Below, in pieces: positions 34,930 through 43,470 of a stretch of 64,000 nt of DNA; the stretch's first letter is position 1, and every line of letters starts with the position of its first letter. Both the position numbers and the translations under genes were made by a program. The DNA comes from Marinobacter maroccanus (GTDB lineage: Bacteria > Pseudomonadota > Gammaproteobacteria > Pseudomonadales > Oleiphilaceae): NCBI RefSeq assembly GCF_002933275.1, contig NZ_PSSX01000006.1:158418-222417 (forward strand), written 5' to 3'. The notes below the pieces were generated by a model, which had not been told where the DNA came from, did no database searches, and saw only the letters and a program-made list of their open reading frames with translations.

Positions 34930-35579
34930 TCAATCATCAACACAATCAGCTCTTTGGGACCGTGAACACCGTAAGCCAGGGTTTGCTCGATGTCGGCGGT
35001 TTTGGAAGGGCCAGAGATTAGCAGGGCATTGGTCGGCATGCCAGCGGCCCAGTTCTGGGCCTGCATGGCTTCATGGAAGGTTGTGTAGAGTTCCGAGGCC
35101 TTGAGTACGGCGATGTGTACCGGCGGCACCAGGCTCATAAGCCTTGGCTCATCATCGTTCGGCCACAGGATCAGCGAACCGGTCTCGGCAATACCGCCGC
35201 GGGTAGAAGTAATGCTGGCGTCCACCTCGTTGAACAGGTGGGCCTGCCAGCTCTCGATCGGCTCGTCGTAGATCAGCAGCTCCGGCAGATCGTCACGGCC
35301 AGCATCGCGAAGGGCCCGGCCGATTTCGTGCTGCTGCGGAATCAGCAGATTCCTGGCACCGCGGGTGTTCAGCACCTCGGCCAGGCGATCCATCCACATG
35401 TCTTCGGTGCAGTGATGCACCTCGCCGTGGACTGATTCGATCATCTTCTCGAACCGCTCTATACGCTCTTTTGTCGACCAGTTATCCCGAACCAGAACCG
35501 AGAAGTCACACTCCGGCACCGTCAGTTCGCCGCCGGTACGATTGCGCAGACGCTGAAGAATCGTTTCCCGGGAACTCAT
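34926..35579 (-). CDS. lutC: Lactate utilization protein C
   Basis: LUD-domain subunit of the LutABC L-lactate dehydrogenase complex, 217 residues. Recognisable features are MSSRETILQRLRNRTGG, the ITSTRGGIAETGSLILWPNDDEPRLMSLVPPVHIAVL core, and the C-terminal GPSKTADIEQTLAYGVHGPKELIVLMIE with a P-x-x-T-x-D-I-x-x-x-x-x-x-G-V-H-G-P signature. It overlaps lutB upstream and the DMT gene downstream by 4 bp each, so the four genes are translationally coupled. Confidence 0.93.
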   Translation of the reverse strand: MSSRETILQRLRNRTGGELTVPECDFSVLVRDNWSTKERIERFEKMIESVHGEVHHCTEDMWMDRLAEVLNTRGARNLLIPQQHEIGRALRDAGRDDLPELLIYDEPIESWQAHLFNEVDASITSTRGGIAETGSLILWPNDDEPRLMSLVPPVHIAVLKASELYTTFHEAMQAQNWAAGMPTNALLISGPSKTADIEQTLAYGVHGPKELIVLMIE

Positions 35580-37015
35580 TGGCCACGCTCCTTCATCCGC
35601 TGGTGCAGGGTTTTGGCGGCCAGTTTGGGGGCCGTGCGGTAATCGGTCCAGGCGCCGGCTTTCGAGGGCTGCAAGGCCCTGAATTTGCTGGCGGCACCGG
35701 TGCCGAAGCGGTAGATGCCGGGGCTGGCATGCATCCAGGCCCAGCCCTTCCAGATCATCGCTTCCATGGAACTTCGCTTGGCGCCATGGCCACGGACCTT
35801 GGCCGGGTGCAGTTTGTCACCATCCACCGATTCCTGGCGCAGCCGCACCAACAAGTCGGGTATGGGAATCTTCACCGGGCAGACCTCGCCACAGGCACCA
35901 CACAGGCTGGAGGCGCTGGGCAGATGCCGGCCCTCGTCCAGGCCAATCAGGTGCGGCATCAGAATCTTGCCGATGGGGCCCGGATAGGTGGTGCCATAGG
36001 CATGGCCGCCCACCCGTGTGTACACCGGGCAGTGGTTCATACAGGCGCCGCAGCGGATGCAGCGCAGGGTGTCCAGCAGTTCGTCATCCTGGTAGATGGA
36101 TGAGCGGCCGTTATCCACCAGCACCAGGTGAACCTCTTCCGGCCCGTCCAGTTCCTCGGCTTTGCGCGGACCGGAGATCATGTTGAAGTAGGTGGTAATG
36201 TGCTGGCCGGTGGCAGAGCGGGTCAGCAGCGCGAGCAGGGCAGAGACATCCTCCATGCTCGGTACCACCTTCTCGATGCCGGTAACGGCAATGTGGCACT
36301 TGGGCACCGTCGTGGTCATCCGGCCGTTACCTTCGTTTTCCACCAGACACAGCGTGCCGGTTTCCGCCACCGCAAAGTTAACCCCGGACACCCCCACATC
36401 AGCGTTCATGAACTTTTCACGCAGTTGCTGGCGGGCACTGGCGGTGAGGTATTCCACGTCGTTGGAGAGATCGGTGCCGGTTTTGTCATGCAATAACTGG
36501 GAGATCTCGCCGGTGTTCTTGTGAATCGCGGGCATGATGATGTGCGATGGCGTTTCATCCGCCAGCTGCACAATGTACTCGCCCAGGTCCGATTCCAGGG
36601 CTTCGATGCCCTGTTCCTCCAGGTAATGGTTAAGCTCCATTTCCTCGGAGACCATGGACTTGCCCTTGATCACCGTCTTGGCATCCCGGGCCTTGCAGAT
36701 ATCCCTTACGATCCGGCAGGCCTCGTCGCCGTCCACCGCCCAGTGCACCCTGATGCCGTTCTCGGTCAGCTTCTTTTCAAGCTGCTCCAGCAGGTCCGGT
36801 AAATTGGCGAGGGCCCGCAGGCGCACATTGGCGCCCAGATCCCGCAGGGTTTCCAGGTCCCAGCCCTCGAACGCCGTTTTGCGTTTGGACATCAGCCCGT
36901 CCATGGCGCTGCGGAAGTTCTTGCGGATCTTGGGGTTATGAATGGCCGCCTGAGCCCGCGGGTGAAACTCTTTTACATCGATATGATGGCCAGTGTGCTC
37001 GGCTGTCTCGCTCAT
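35576..37015 (-). CDS. lutB: Lactate utilization iron-sulfur protein B
   Basis: Iron-sulfur subunit of LutABC, 479 residues from ATG 37015 (MSETAEHTGHHIDVKEFHPRAQ). An upstream ORF extension to 37132 overlaps lutA and is rejected. It has an N-terminal LUD domain with FAVAETGTLCLVENEGNGRMTT and two 4Fe-4S motifs, CIRCGACMNHCPVY and CGACGEVCPVKIPIP. It sits between lutA and lutC with 4-bp overlaps. Electrons from lactate oxidation are expected to pass through these clusters to the respiratory chain. Confidence 0.94.
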   Translation of the reverse strand: MSETAEHTGHHIDVKEFHPRAQAAIHNPKIRKNFRSAMDGLMSKRKTAFEGWDLETLRDLGANVRLRALANLPDLLEQLEKKLTENGIRVHWAVDGDEACRIVRDICKARDAKTVIKGKSMVSEEMELNHYLEEQGIEALESDLGEYIVQLADETPSHIIMPAIHKNTGEISQLLHDKTGTDLSNDVEYLTASARQQLREKFMNADVGVSGVNFAVAETGTLCLVENEGNGRMTTTVPKCHIAVTGIEKVVPSMEDVSALLALLTRSATGQHITTYFNMISGPRKAEELDGPEEVHLVLVDNGRSSIYQDDELLDTLRCIRCGACMNHCPVYTRVGGHAYGTTYPGPIGKILMPHLIGLDEGRHLPSASSLCGACGEVCPVKIPIPDLLVRLRQESVDGDKLHPAKVRGHGAKRSSMEAMIWKGWAWMHASPGIYRFGTGAASKFRALQPSKAGAWTDYRTAPKLAAKTLHQRMKERGQ

Positions 37016-37791
37016 GACTGCTGCCCCTCTTTGCCCTGGGTTCTCGCCCACAGGAAACTGAGAATGTGCTGGCCTGAAACCGGCTTCTGGTTCTTCTCGG
37101 CGTAGCCGGCAATGTTCATCAGGCAACCGCAATCGGTGGTGACAAATTCTTTGGCGCCGGTGTCCACAAGGGTGTCCACCTTCTCACTGACCATGGCTCC
37201 GGAAATCTCCGGGTGGCGAACCGCAAAGGTACCGCCAAAGCCGCAACACTCCTCCGGCCGGATCTGTTCTACCAGATTCACGTTCTTCAACTGGCCAAGG
37301 AGCTTCGGCCCCACCTCGGCCACGCCCATTTCACGGCGGGCGGAGCAGGAGGTGTGCATGGCCACCGTGGTGGGCTCGCCCAGGTCTTCCAGCTTGATAT
37401 GGCAGACGTTAAGCAGAAAATCCGTCAGCTCCCAGACCCGGCCGGCCACCTCGGCGGCTTTCACTTCGTCCGGCGTGTCTTTGAACAGGTCCGGGTAGTG
37501 CTTGCGCATCATCCCGCCGCAGGAGCCAGACGGCACTACAATGGGCCAGTCGCCGGGGAAAAGATCGAGCTGGGCTTTGGCCACCGAGCGGGCCTGGTCA
37601 TGGTAGCCGGAGGTGTAGGCCGGTTGGCCGCAGCAGGTCTGGTCTTGCGGAAACAGCACCTCAATGCCTTCGCGCTCCAGCAGCTCCACTCCGGCGATGC
37701 CCGCATCCGGGTAGAACATGTCCACCAGACAGGTGCCATAGAAATAGACTTTCGCAGGTTTGGACGGATAAACCTTGATCGGATCAACCAT
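37012..37791 (-). CDS. lutA: Lactate utilization protein A
   Basis: CCG-domain subunit of LutABC, 259 residues, starting at ATG 37791 (MVDPIKVYPSKPAKVYFYGTCLVDMFYPD). Both cysteine-rich CCG signatures are present: QTCCGQPAYTSGY and EECCGFGGTFAVRHPEIS. These bind iron-sulfur clusters or serve heterodisulfide-reductase-like electron transfer. First gene of lutA-lutB-lutC-DMT. The 154-bp gap up to the comEA-like gene contains no obvious regulator site. Confidence 0.94.
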   Translation of the reverse strand: MVDPIKVYPSKPAKVYFYGTCLVDMFYPDAGIAGVELLEREGIEVLFPQDQTCCGQPAYTSGYHDQARSVAKAQLDLFPGDWPIVVPSGSCGGMMRKHYPDLFKDTPDEVKAAEVAGRVWELTDFLLNVCHIKLEDLGEPTTVAMHTSCSARREMGVAEVGPKLLGQLKNVNLVEQIRPEECCGFGGTFAVRHPEISGAMVSEKVDTLVDTGAKEFVTTDCGCLMNIAGYAEKNQKPVSGQHILSFLWARTQGKEGQQS

Positions 37792-37944
37792 GTGCGGACG
37801 CTCAACGGTTTTTGAATTGTTATCCAGCAATAATAGGGTGGCGGGCGCGGTGTTGCCAGACGACTTTATGGGCAGCCGCAAATAGAAGGCGGGGAATGAT
37901 GCAGGAACGGGAAGGGCAGCGGCAGCGAGCCACTGCCCGGGGTA

Positions 37945-38214
37945 TTACTTCACGGTCAGGCGCGCGGCGTTCTTCTCAATGGTGCGCTCGCCGATTCCTT
38001 TCACGTTTGCCAGGTCTGCGGTTACCGCAAACGGACCGTTGGCTTCGCGATAGGCAACAATAGCTTCCGCCTTGCTCTGGCCAATGCCGTTAAGGCTGGC
38101 GAGGGTAGCCACATCGGCTGTGTTGATATTGATGGCGGCTTCCTGGGCATAAGCAAAACCGGTAACCAGGCTGAACAGCAGAACGAGTGTTGCGAAAAGC
38201 GGTGTGCGTTTCAT
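37945..38214 (-). CDS. ComEA-like helix-hairpin-helix DNA-binding protein
   Basis: An 89-residue periplasmic protein: signal peptide MKRTPLFATLVLLFSLVTGFAYAQ, then a (HhH)2 module, INTADVATLASLNGIGQSKAEAIVAYREANGPF and LANVKGIGERTIEKNAARLTV. Single-domain ComEA proteins in proteobacteria bind incoming DNA during natural transformation. The start is ATG 38214 with AGGAG about 10 nt upstream. The upstream neighbour on the same strand is the predicted CsrB-like RNA, and some of its transcripts may read into this gene because no clear terminator separates them. Confidence 0.9.
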   Translation of the reverse strand: MKRTPLFATLVLLFSLVTGFAYAQEAAININTADVATLASLNGIGQSKAEAIVAYREANGPFAVTADLANVKGIGERTIEKNAARLTVK

Positions 38215-38332
38215 AGATACGAGCTCCTGAAGCTGTGTTGCGTTTTTTTGGTTTTGTGCCAGGGCGCAAAGCAGCAGAAGCGAAATGTAAGAAGAGAGCA
38301 GAAATGTCTGTGGGGATGGGGAGTGCACGGAC

Positions 38333-38533
38333 GGGACCACAATCCTTGTGATCCCCGATTCCGTGGCTGACCCCTGCCTGATCCTTCAGGCGTGCGACTC
38401 ATCCTGAGCGCGTCTTCCCTGTATTCATCCCTGTAAGCCCTGATCCTTTGGGCAACTCCTGAGCCGCAGAGGACTCTTCCCTGGAGTTCTCATCCTTGAG
38501 CCAACGTTCCTTGCTGGCTTGTCATCCCTGACA
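38333..38533 (-). ncRNA. Putative CsrB/RsmZ-type regulatory RNA
   Basis: Reading the minus strand from about 38533, I count 12 GGA motifs plus one inside a stem in roughly 200 nt, many displayed in hairpin loops. Clear ones are GTCA-GGGA-TGAC (38521-38532), CTCA-AGGA-TGAG (38489-38500), ACTC-CAGGGAA-GAGT (38473-38487), CTCA-GGA-TGAG (38398-38408), GCCTGA-AGGA-TCAGGC (38376-38391) and a 9-bp stem with AGGAT loop (38333-38355). UACAGGGAUG and ACAGGGAA also occur. Serial GGA hairpins are the signature of RNAs that sequester CsrA/RsmA. A -10-like TAGAAT and a GacA/UvrY-type box lie upstream. The 3' end is not clear: no strong U-tailed terminator follows. No protein-coding potential is apparent. 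Confidence 0.78.
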
Positions 38534-38539
38534 CTGACC

Positions 38540-38545
38540 ATTCTA
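38540..38545 (-). promoter_or_regulatory. -10 element of the CsrB-like RNA
   Basis: TAGAAT on the minus strand matches TATAAT at 5 of 6 positions and would place the start near 38533, just before the first GGA hairpin. There is no good -35, as expected for an activator-dependent promoter. Confidence 0.5.
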
Positions 38546-38588
38546 CTGGGGATCGAATTCCTACCTATCGGAGAATCGCTCCGGGGTT

Positions 38589-38606
38589 TGTGCGATATGT
38601 CTTACA
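38589..38606 (-). promoter_or_regulatory. GacA/UvrY-type upstream activating sequence
   Basis: On the minus strand TGTAAG-ACATAT-CGCACA matches the Gac box TGTAAG-N6-CTTACA at 10 of 12 fixed positions. Its centre is about 64 nt upstream of the proposed start. An exact inverted repeat CTTACA-GATT-TGTAAG overlaps it at 38601-38616. Confidence 0.55.
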
Positions 38607-38654
38607 GATTTGTAAGCATTTCGGCGGCGGCGAAAATGAACGCGAGTTCAGTAT

Positions 38655-39371
38655 TTACGCGCCTTGGGAGGCAATTTGTTGCCCGCTGCGATGGGCTTCA
38701 GCGGCCTCGCGAATCCGTTCCATGGTGATTTCGCGAACCGCCTTCTGGCTGGCCCGGATATGGCGGGTCAACCGATCCGCCGCCTCGCTGGCCATGCCGC
38801 TCCGGAGCGCTTCCAGAATTGCGGCGTGCTCCACATAGGTGGCGTCCACGCGGTCTTCCCGGGTAAAGTCCAGGCGCCGGATAATCCGGAGCCGGTCGGT
38901 GATCTCCCGGTGAATCCGTGTCATCTCCCGGTTGCCGGCGGCGGCCACCAGGTCGCAATGAAAACTCTCATCCAGCGCCCGAACCGTGCTGCCCACCGCC
39001 CGCTCGGAGGGATGGTCCGGGTTCCAGATGGCGGTCAGCATGCGGATTGCCGAGGGTTCCTCATCCAGACCACAGATCTTGTGCATCGCCGCCCGCTCCA
39101 GGGTAATCCGCAGGTCGTACAGCTCCTCCACCTGCCGGAAATCAAACGGCTTCACCTGCCAGCCACTGCGGAACAACACCTCCACGTAGCCTTCCCGTTG
39201 CAATCGGTAAAGGGCCTCCCGAACCGGCGTGCGGCTGGCTTTCAGGCGCGTGCCTACATCGCCCTCGCTGAACTTGTCACCAGGGATCAGGCGGAACTCA
39301 AAGATGTCGTCCTTCAGGGCTTCGTAAACCCTGTCTGCCATAGACTCTTTTCTTTTGGTGTTTGTTGCCAT
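38655..39371 (-). CDS. GntR-family (FCD) transcription regulator
   Basis: A 238-residue regulator from ATG 39371 (MATNTKRKESMADRVYEALKDDIFEF), with AAGGGAAAG upstream. A longer ORF running to 39569 reads through a stem-loop repeat and is not credible. The winged helix is at about 10-75 (RLIPGDKFSEGDVGTRLKASRTPVREALYRLQREGYVEVL), with an FCD effector domain after it (YDLRITLERAAMHKICG, ALDESFHCDLVAAAGNREM). It follows urea carboxylase on the same strand, so it may control the urea carboxylase/allophanate hydrolase genes, but nothing proves this. Confidence 0.87.
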   Translation of the reverse strand: MATNTKRKESMADRVYEALKDDIFEFRLIPGDKFSEGDVGTRLKASRTPVREALYRLQREGYVEVLFRSGWQVKPFDFRQVEELYDLRITLERAAMHKICGLDEEPSAIRMLTAIWNPDHPSERAVGSTVRALDESFHCDLVAAAGNREMTRIHREITDRLRIIRRLDFTREDRVDATYVEHAAILEALRSGMASEAADRLTRHIRASQKAVREITMERIREAAEAHRSGQQIASQGA

Positions 39372-39427
39372 GTTCTTTCCCTTATTTGCGGGAGGCCTCT
39401 TGGTTTGGTGATTGACCGCTGGGCAGT

Positions 39428-39527
39428 CTGGTGGGGTGCGGGTTTCAAAAGACGCCGTGAACCCATCCCTGGGGGCTTGATCGCAGCATCCATGCTGCTC
39501 ACACTTTTGAAACCCGCACCCCACCAG
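39428..39527 (-). repeat. Variable-arm double-GGA stem-loop, copy C
   Basis: Perfect 24-bp arms (39428-39451 and 39504-39527) enclose a 52-nt core. On the minus strand the core reads TGTGAGCAGCATGGATGCTG then ATCAAGC and CCCA-GGGA-TGGG. Hairpin 1 is GCAGCA-TGGA-TGCTGC; hairpin 2 is CCCA-GGGA-TGGG. Compared with copy A the hairpin stems differ by compensating changes and the GGA loops are kept. The arms share no sequence with copies A and B. Confidence 0.8.
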
Positions 39528-39666
39528 CCGTCCCGACTCCCTTCGCATGCCAGAAACCAATACCGGCATTTTGACAAATTTCTTTTGAAATCTCGGAAAT
39601 ATGCCGCCGGTCAGGCAAACAAACCACCTTTCTTTCCCTCAAACCGCCGACTCCCTTGTCCAAAAG

Positions 39667-39770
39667 CCGGTGGGGGCAGGTGTGTCACAGACTGTGAGCA
39701 GCATGGATGCTGCGATCAAGCCTACATGGACGTATTTACGGCGTGTCTGTGACACACCTGCCCCCATCGG
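39667..39770 (+). repeat. Variable-arm double-GGA stem-loop, copy B
   Basis: Arms of 25 nt (39667-39691 and 39746-39770, one G/T mismatch) enclose a 54-nt core on the plus strand: GCAGCA-TGGA-TGCTGC, then CTACATGGACGTA. It is inverted relative to copy C, 140 bp away. The 39372-39814 gap holds only copies B and C. Confidence 0.8.
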
Positions 39771-39814
39771 CTCCACACCCAAGCAAGCGGCCAGAAGAGG
39801 CCAAGCTCCCAAAC

Positions 39815-42800
39815 CTAAACCTTGATGCTCAACAAAGGCTCCCCGGGAGTAACAGCCTTACCGGGCTCCACATGCATGGCACTGATCTCCCCGGCCTGGG
39901 TTGCGTTTATCTCGAATTCCATTTTCATCGCCTCCACGATCACTAGCGGATCACCTTCGGCCACGGTATCACCGGGCTTCACCAGGCACTTCCAGATGTT
40001 GCCGGCGATCTCGGCACTCACCAGCTCGCCGAATTTCGCCAGGTCGGATACGTCCGCTTTCGGCGGGGCCTTGGCCAGTTTATCCAGTTCCTCGGCTTCG
40101 CTGTCTTTCCACAGGGCCACTTCTTTAGCATAGGCCGCCTGCTGCAGTTCGCGGAATTCGGCGATGGAGTCGGCGTTGGCGTCCAGGAAGGCCTGGTGGG
40201 ATTTCAGGTCGAAGGTTTCTTCCTCGATTTTCACAGTCAGCTGGCCTGCCCGGAACTGGTCGCGCATTTCGTCCAGTTCGGCTTCGGTCACCGGGTAGTA
40301 GCACACCTGGTCGAAGAACCGTAGCAGCCAGGGGGCGCCTTCGGCGAACTGTGGGTTCTTCAGGTACTTGTTCCAGATCGGAAGGGTGCGGCCCACCAAC
40401 TGGTAGCCGCCGGGGGAGTCCATGCCGTAGATGCACATGTACACGCCACCGATGCCCACGGTGCCCTCTGCGGTGTAGGTACGGGCCGGGTTGTATTTGG
40501 AGGTGAGCATTCGGTGCCGTGGGTCCAGGGGTACGGCGCAGGGGGCGCCGAGGTAGACGTCGCCCAGGCCTAGCACCAGATAGCGGGCCGAGAACAGGAT
40601 GTCGCGGACGGCCTCGCGGCTGGGCAGGCCGTTGATGCGTTGCATGAAGTCGACGTTGTTGGGTAGCCAGGGAGCGGTGTCGCGTACGGACTGGCGGTAT
40701 TTGTCCACCGCTTCCAGAGTGGCGCTGTCTTCGAAGGCCATGGGCAGGTGAATCACCCGGCTGCGGACTTTCAGTTCATCCGTGGCTGGCAGGGTAGCCT
40801 CCAAGTCCAGCAGGTACTCCATCAGCGCCGCCTGGGGCAGGATGCGGGCGTCGTATCGCAACTGCAGGGAGCGCACGCCGGGCGAGAGTTCCAGCAGGCC
40901 GTTGGGTTGCACGTCGGCGATGGCTTCCATCAGGGCGTGGATGCGGAGGCGGAAGCCCAGGTCCATCACGTTGGGGCCGTATTCCAGCAGGATATACTGG
41001 TCGCCGGCCTGGCGGTAGGTGACCTCCGGGCGGCCGTCGGTTTCTTCCAGGTGGGCCAGGATGGTTGCCGAAAGCCCGTTCTCTGGTGCCAGGTCCGGCT
41101 TCACCAGGTCCTCCATCGGCGGCGCCATCAGGCTCTTGATAGCCAGTTCCTGGCGTTCGGACAGTGCCACGGCGGTGTCGTTATCAATGGCCACGAAGCG
41201 GATGGTATCGCCGGGTTTCACCTGGCCGACTTTCCAAAGCTCCGCCTTGGCGATGGTTACCGGGCACACAAAGCCGCCCAGGCTGGGGCCGTCCTTGGTG
41301 AGGATCACGGGCATGTCGCCGGTGAAGTTGATGGAGCCGATGGCGTATTCGCAGTCGTGGATGTTTGACGGGTGCAGCCCCGCTTCGCCGCCATCGGCCC
41401 GGGTGAACTCCGGCTTGGGTCCGTTCAGGCGGATGCCCAGGCGGTTGGAGTTGTAGTGTACTTCCCAGTCCTGTTCGAAGAACTTCTCGATGGACTTTTC
41501 GGTGAAGAAATCCGGTGCACCATGGGGACCATAGAGCACACCGATTTCCCAGTGGTCCGGATAGCCCGGGATCAGGTCCGGGTCCGCCGGGGCGGGATCG
41601 TGTGTCGGTGCCGTGGTGGTGCAGGCCGGCAGGTTGATCTGGCTGATGCCGAGCATGTCGCCGGGGCGCAAAGGCCTGCCACCGTGGCCGCCGAACTGGC
41701 CGAGGGCGAAGGTGGAGCGGCTGCCCAGGTAGACCGGCACATCAAAGCCACCGCGCACGGCGAGGTAGGTGCGACAGCCCTTGATGGCCTTGCCCACCGT
41801 CAGAACCTGGCCGGCTTTCACGGTGATGGGTTTCCAGAATTCCACCGGTTTGTCATCCAGGGTGGCCTCGGTAAGCGCACCGGTCAGGGCGACGACTGAG
41901 TCCTTGTGGAACTTCAGGCTGGGGCCGATCAGGGTGGCTTCCAGGCCGGCGGCCTCGCTGTGATTGCCGACGATTCGATTGGCAATCCGGAAGGCGTAGT
42001 CGTCCATGGGGCCGCTGGGCGGCACGCCGATGTTCCAGTAGCCCACGCGGCCCGGGTAGTCCTGCACCGTGGTGTAGGTGCCGGGCTTGACCACTTCCGC
42101 CACCGAGGGTTTGAACTCGAAGCTCTCCAGTGCCCGGGTGGAGACAATGCCATCGGCAAAGCTCTGCTGGGCCACCACCTGGCGCAGGTAATCCAGGTTG
42201 GTGGCAATGCCCATCAGCCGGGTTTCTGCCAGGGCGGCTTTCAGTTTGGTCAGGGCGTCGTGCCGGTCTTTGCCGTGCACAATCAGCTTGGCAATCATCG
42301 GGTCGTAGTGGGCGGACACTTCGCTGCCGTTTTCCACCCAGGTGTCCACCCGCACATCGTCTTCCGGCCAGTGCACGTCGGTCAGTTCACCGGGGGAGGG
42401 CTGGAAATCCTTCAGGGGATCCTCGGCGTAGATGCGCACTTCCATGGACGCGCCGTTCAGTTCCGGCTCGAAACCGGCCAGGTCCGGGCTTTCGCCGGCG
42501 GCGATCTTCAGCATCCATTCGATCAGGTCCAGACCGGTGACAGACTCGGTCACCGGGTGCTCAACCTGTAAGCGGGTATTCACTTCCAGGAAGTAGAACT
42601 CGTCCCGGTCGGCGTCGTAGATGTATTCCACGGTGCCGGCGGAGCGGTAATTCACCGACTGCCCGAGGGAGACGGCGGCATCCAGCATCTTCTGGCGGGT
42701 GGCGGCCGGCAGGTTCGGCGCCGGGGTTTCCTCCACCACTTTCTGGTTCCGGCGCTGCAGGGAGCAATCCCGTTCGCCAAGGGCAACCACATTGCCTGCG

Positions 42801-43447
42801 CCGTCACCGAACATCTGAACTTCCACATGGCGGGCCCGGGCGATGAAGCGCTCCAGGAACACACCGCTGTCGTTAAAGAAGCTCTGGCCCTGGCGGCGCA
42901 CGGTTTCAAAGGCGTCCCGCAGTTCGCTTTCGCTGTTGCAGCGGGTCAGGCCGATACCACCACCGCCGGCGGTGCTTTTCAGCATCACCGGGTAGCCCAG
43001 CCGGTCGGCGGTTTGCAGGGCTTCGTCCGGGCTTTCCAGCAGGCCGCTGCCGGGCGCCAGGGGCACACCGGCGGCTTCCGCCAGTTCCCGGGCCCGGTGC
43101 TTCAGGCCGAACTCTCGCATCTGGTCGGGCGTGGGGCCGATAAAGGCAATGCCATCGGCCTCACAGGCCTCGGCAAAGTCGGCGTTTTCGGAGAGAAAGC
43201 CATACCCCGGAATTATCGCCTCGGCGCCGGTGTGCTTGGCGGCCGACAGGATCTGGGCCTTGTCGAGGTAGGTTTCGCTGGCGCCGTTACCGGTCAGGGC
43301 GACGGATTCATCGGCCAGGGTGACATGCAGGCTATGGCGATCCTGGTGGGAATAGACAGCAACACTGCCAACGCCCATGGCCTTGAGGGTGCGAATGGTT
43401 CGGACCGCGATTTCGCCTCGGTTGGCGATCAGTACTTTCGAGAACAT
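39815..43447 (-). CDS. uca: Urea carboxylase
   Basis: ATP- and biotin-dependent carboxylase that turns urea into allophanate, 1210 residues. Order of domains: biotin carboxylase (1-450; MFSKVLIANRGEIAVRTIRTL, GGGGIGLTRC ATP loop, FLEVNTRLQVEHPVTE), a KipA/PxpC-like and KipI/PxpB-like carboxyltransferase pair (about 460-1050; PGRVGYWNIGVPPSGPMDDYAFRIANRIVGN), and a C-terminal biotinyl domain with the lysine in VEAMKMEFEINA. No CgdAB (DUF1989) accessory genes lie nearby, which argues for urea rather than guanidine as substrate. Downstream of allophanate hydrolase on the same strand; the 120-bp gap contains palindromic repeats. Confidence 0.95.
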   Translation of the reverse strand: MFSKVLIANRGEIAVRTIRTLKAMGVGSVAVYSHQDRHSLHVTLADESVALTGNGASETYLDKAQILSAAKHTGAEAIIPGYGFLSENADFAEACEADGIAFIGPTPDQMREFGLKHRARELAEAAGVPLAPGSGLLESPDEALQTADRLGYPVMLKSTAGGGGIGLTRCNSESELRDAFETVRRQGQSFFNDSGVFLERFIARARHVEVQMFGDGAGNVVALGERDCSLQRRNQKVVEETPAPNLPAATRQKMLDAAVSLGQSVNYRSAGTVEYIYDADRDEFYFLEVNTRLQVEHPVTESVTGLDLIEWMLKIAAGESPDLAGFEPELNGASMEVRIYAEDPLKDFQPSPGELTDVHWPEDDVRVDTWVENGSEVSAHYDPMIAKLIVHGKDRHDALTKLKAALAETRLMGIATNLDYLRQVVAQQSFADGIVSTRALESFEFKPSVAEVVKPGTYTTVQDYPGRVGYWNIGVPPSGPMDDYAFRIANRIVGNHSEAAGLEATLIGPSLKFHKDSVVALTGALTEATLDDKPVEFWKPITVKAGQVLTVGKAIKGCRTYLAVRGGFDVPVYLGSRSTFALGQFGGHGGRPLRPGDMLGISQINLPACTTTAPTHDPAPADPDLIPGYPDHWEIGVLYGPHGAPDFFTEKSIEKFFEQDWEVHYNSNRLGIRLNGPKPEFTRADGGEAGLHPSNIHDCEYAIGSINFTGDMPVILTKDGPSLGGFVCPVTIAKAELWKVGQVKPGDTIRFVAIDNDTAVALSERQELAIKSLMAPPMEDLVKPDLAPENGLSATILAHLEETDGRPEVTYRQAGDQYILLEYGPNVMDLGFRLRIHALMEAIADVQPNGLLELSPGVRSLQLRYDARILPQAALMEYLLDLEATLPATDELKVRSRVIHLPMAFEDSATLEAVDKYRQSVRDTAPWLPNNVDFMQRINGLPSREAVRDILFSARYLVLGLGDVYLGAPCAVPLDPRHRMLTSKYNPARTYTAEGTVGIGGVYMCIYGMDSPGGYQLVGRTLPIWNKYLKNPQFAEGAPWLLRFFDQVCYYPVTEAELDEMRDQFRAGQLTVKIEEETFDLKSHQAFLDANADSIAEFRELQQAAYAKEVALWKDSEAEELDKLAKAPPKADVSDLAKFGELVSAEIAGNIWKCLVKPGDTVAEGDPLVIVEAMKMEFEINATQAGEISAMHVEPGKAVTPGEPLLSIKV

Positions 43448-43470
43448 TGTCTGGAATCTCCTGTGAACCC

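Noticed and set aside
30862..39770. Integron attC sites as an explanation of the double-GGA stem-loops
   Set aside because: No integrase, no cassette array, and no RYYYAAC / GTTRRRY core sites at the arm ends were seen.
39314..39825. ORFs across the stem-loops near 39.5-39.8 kb, including an N-terminal extension of the GntR regulator
   Set aside because: The extra residues come from the repeat core and arms; the regulator has a good ATG and Shine-Dalgarno at 39371.
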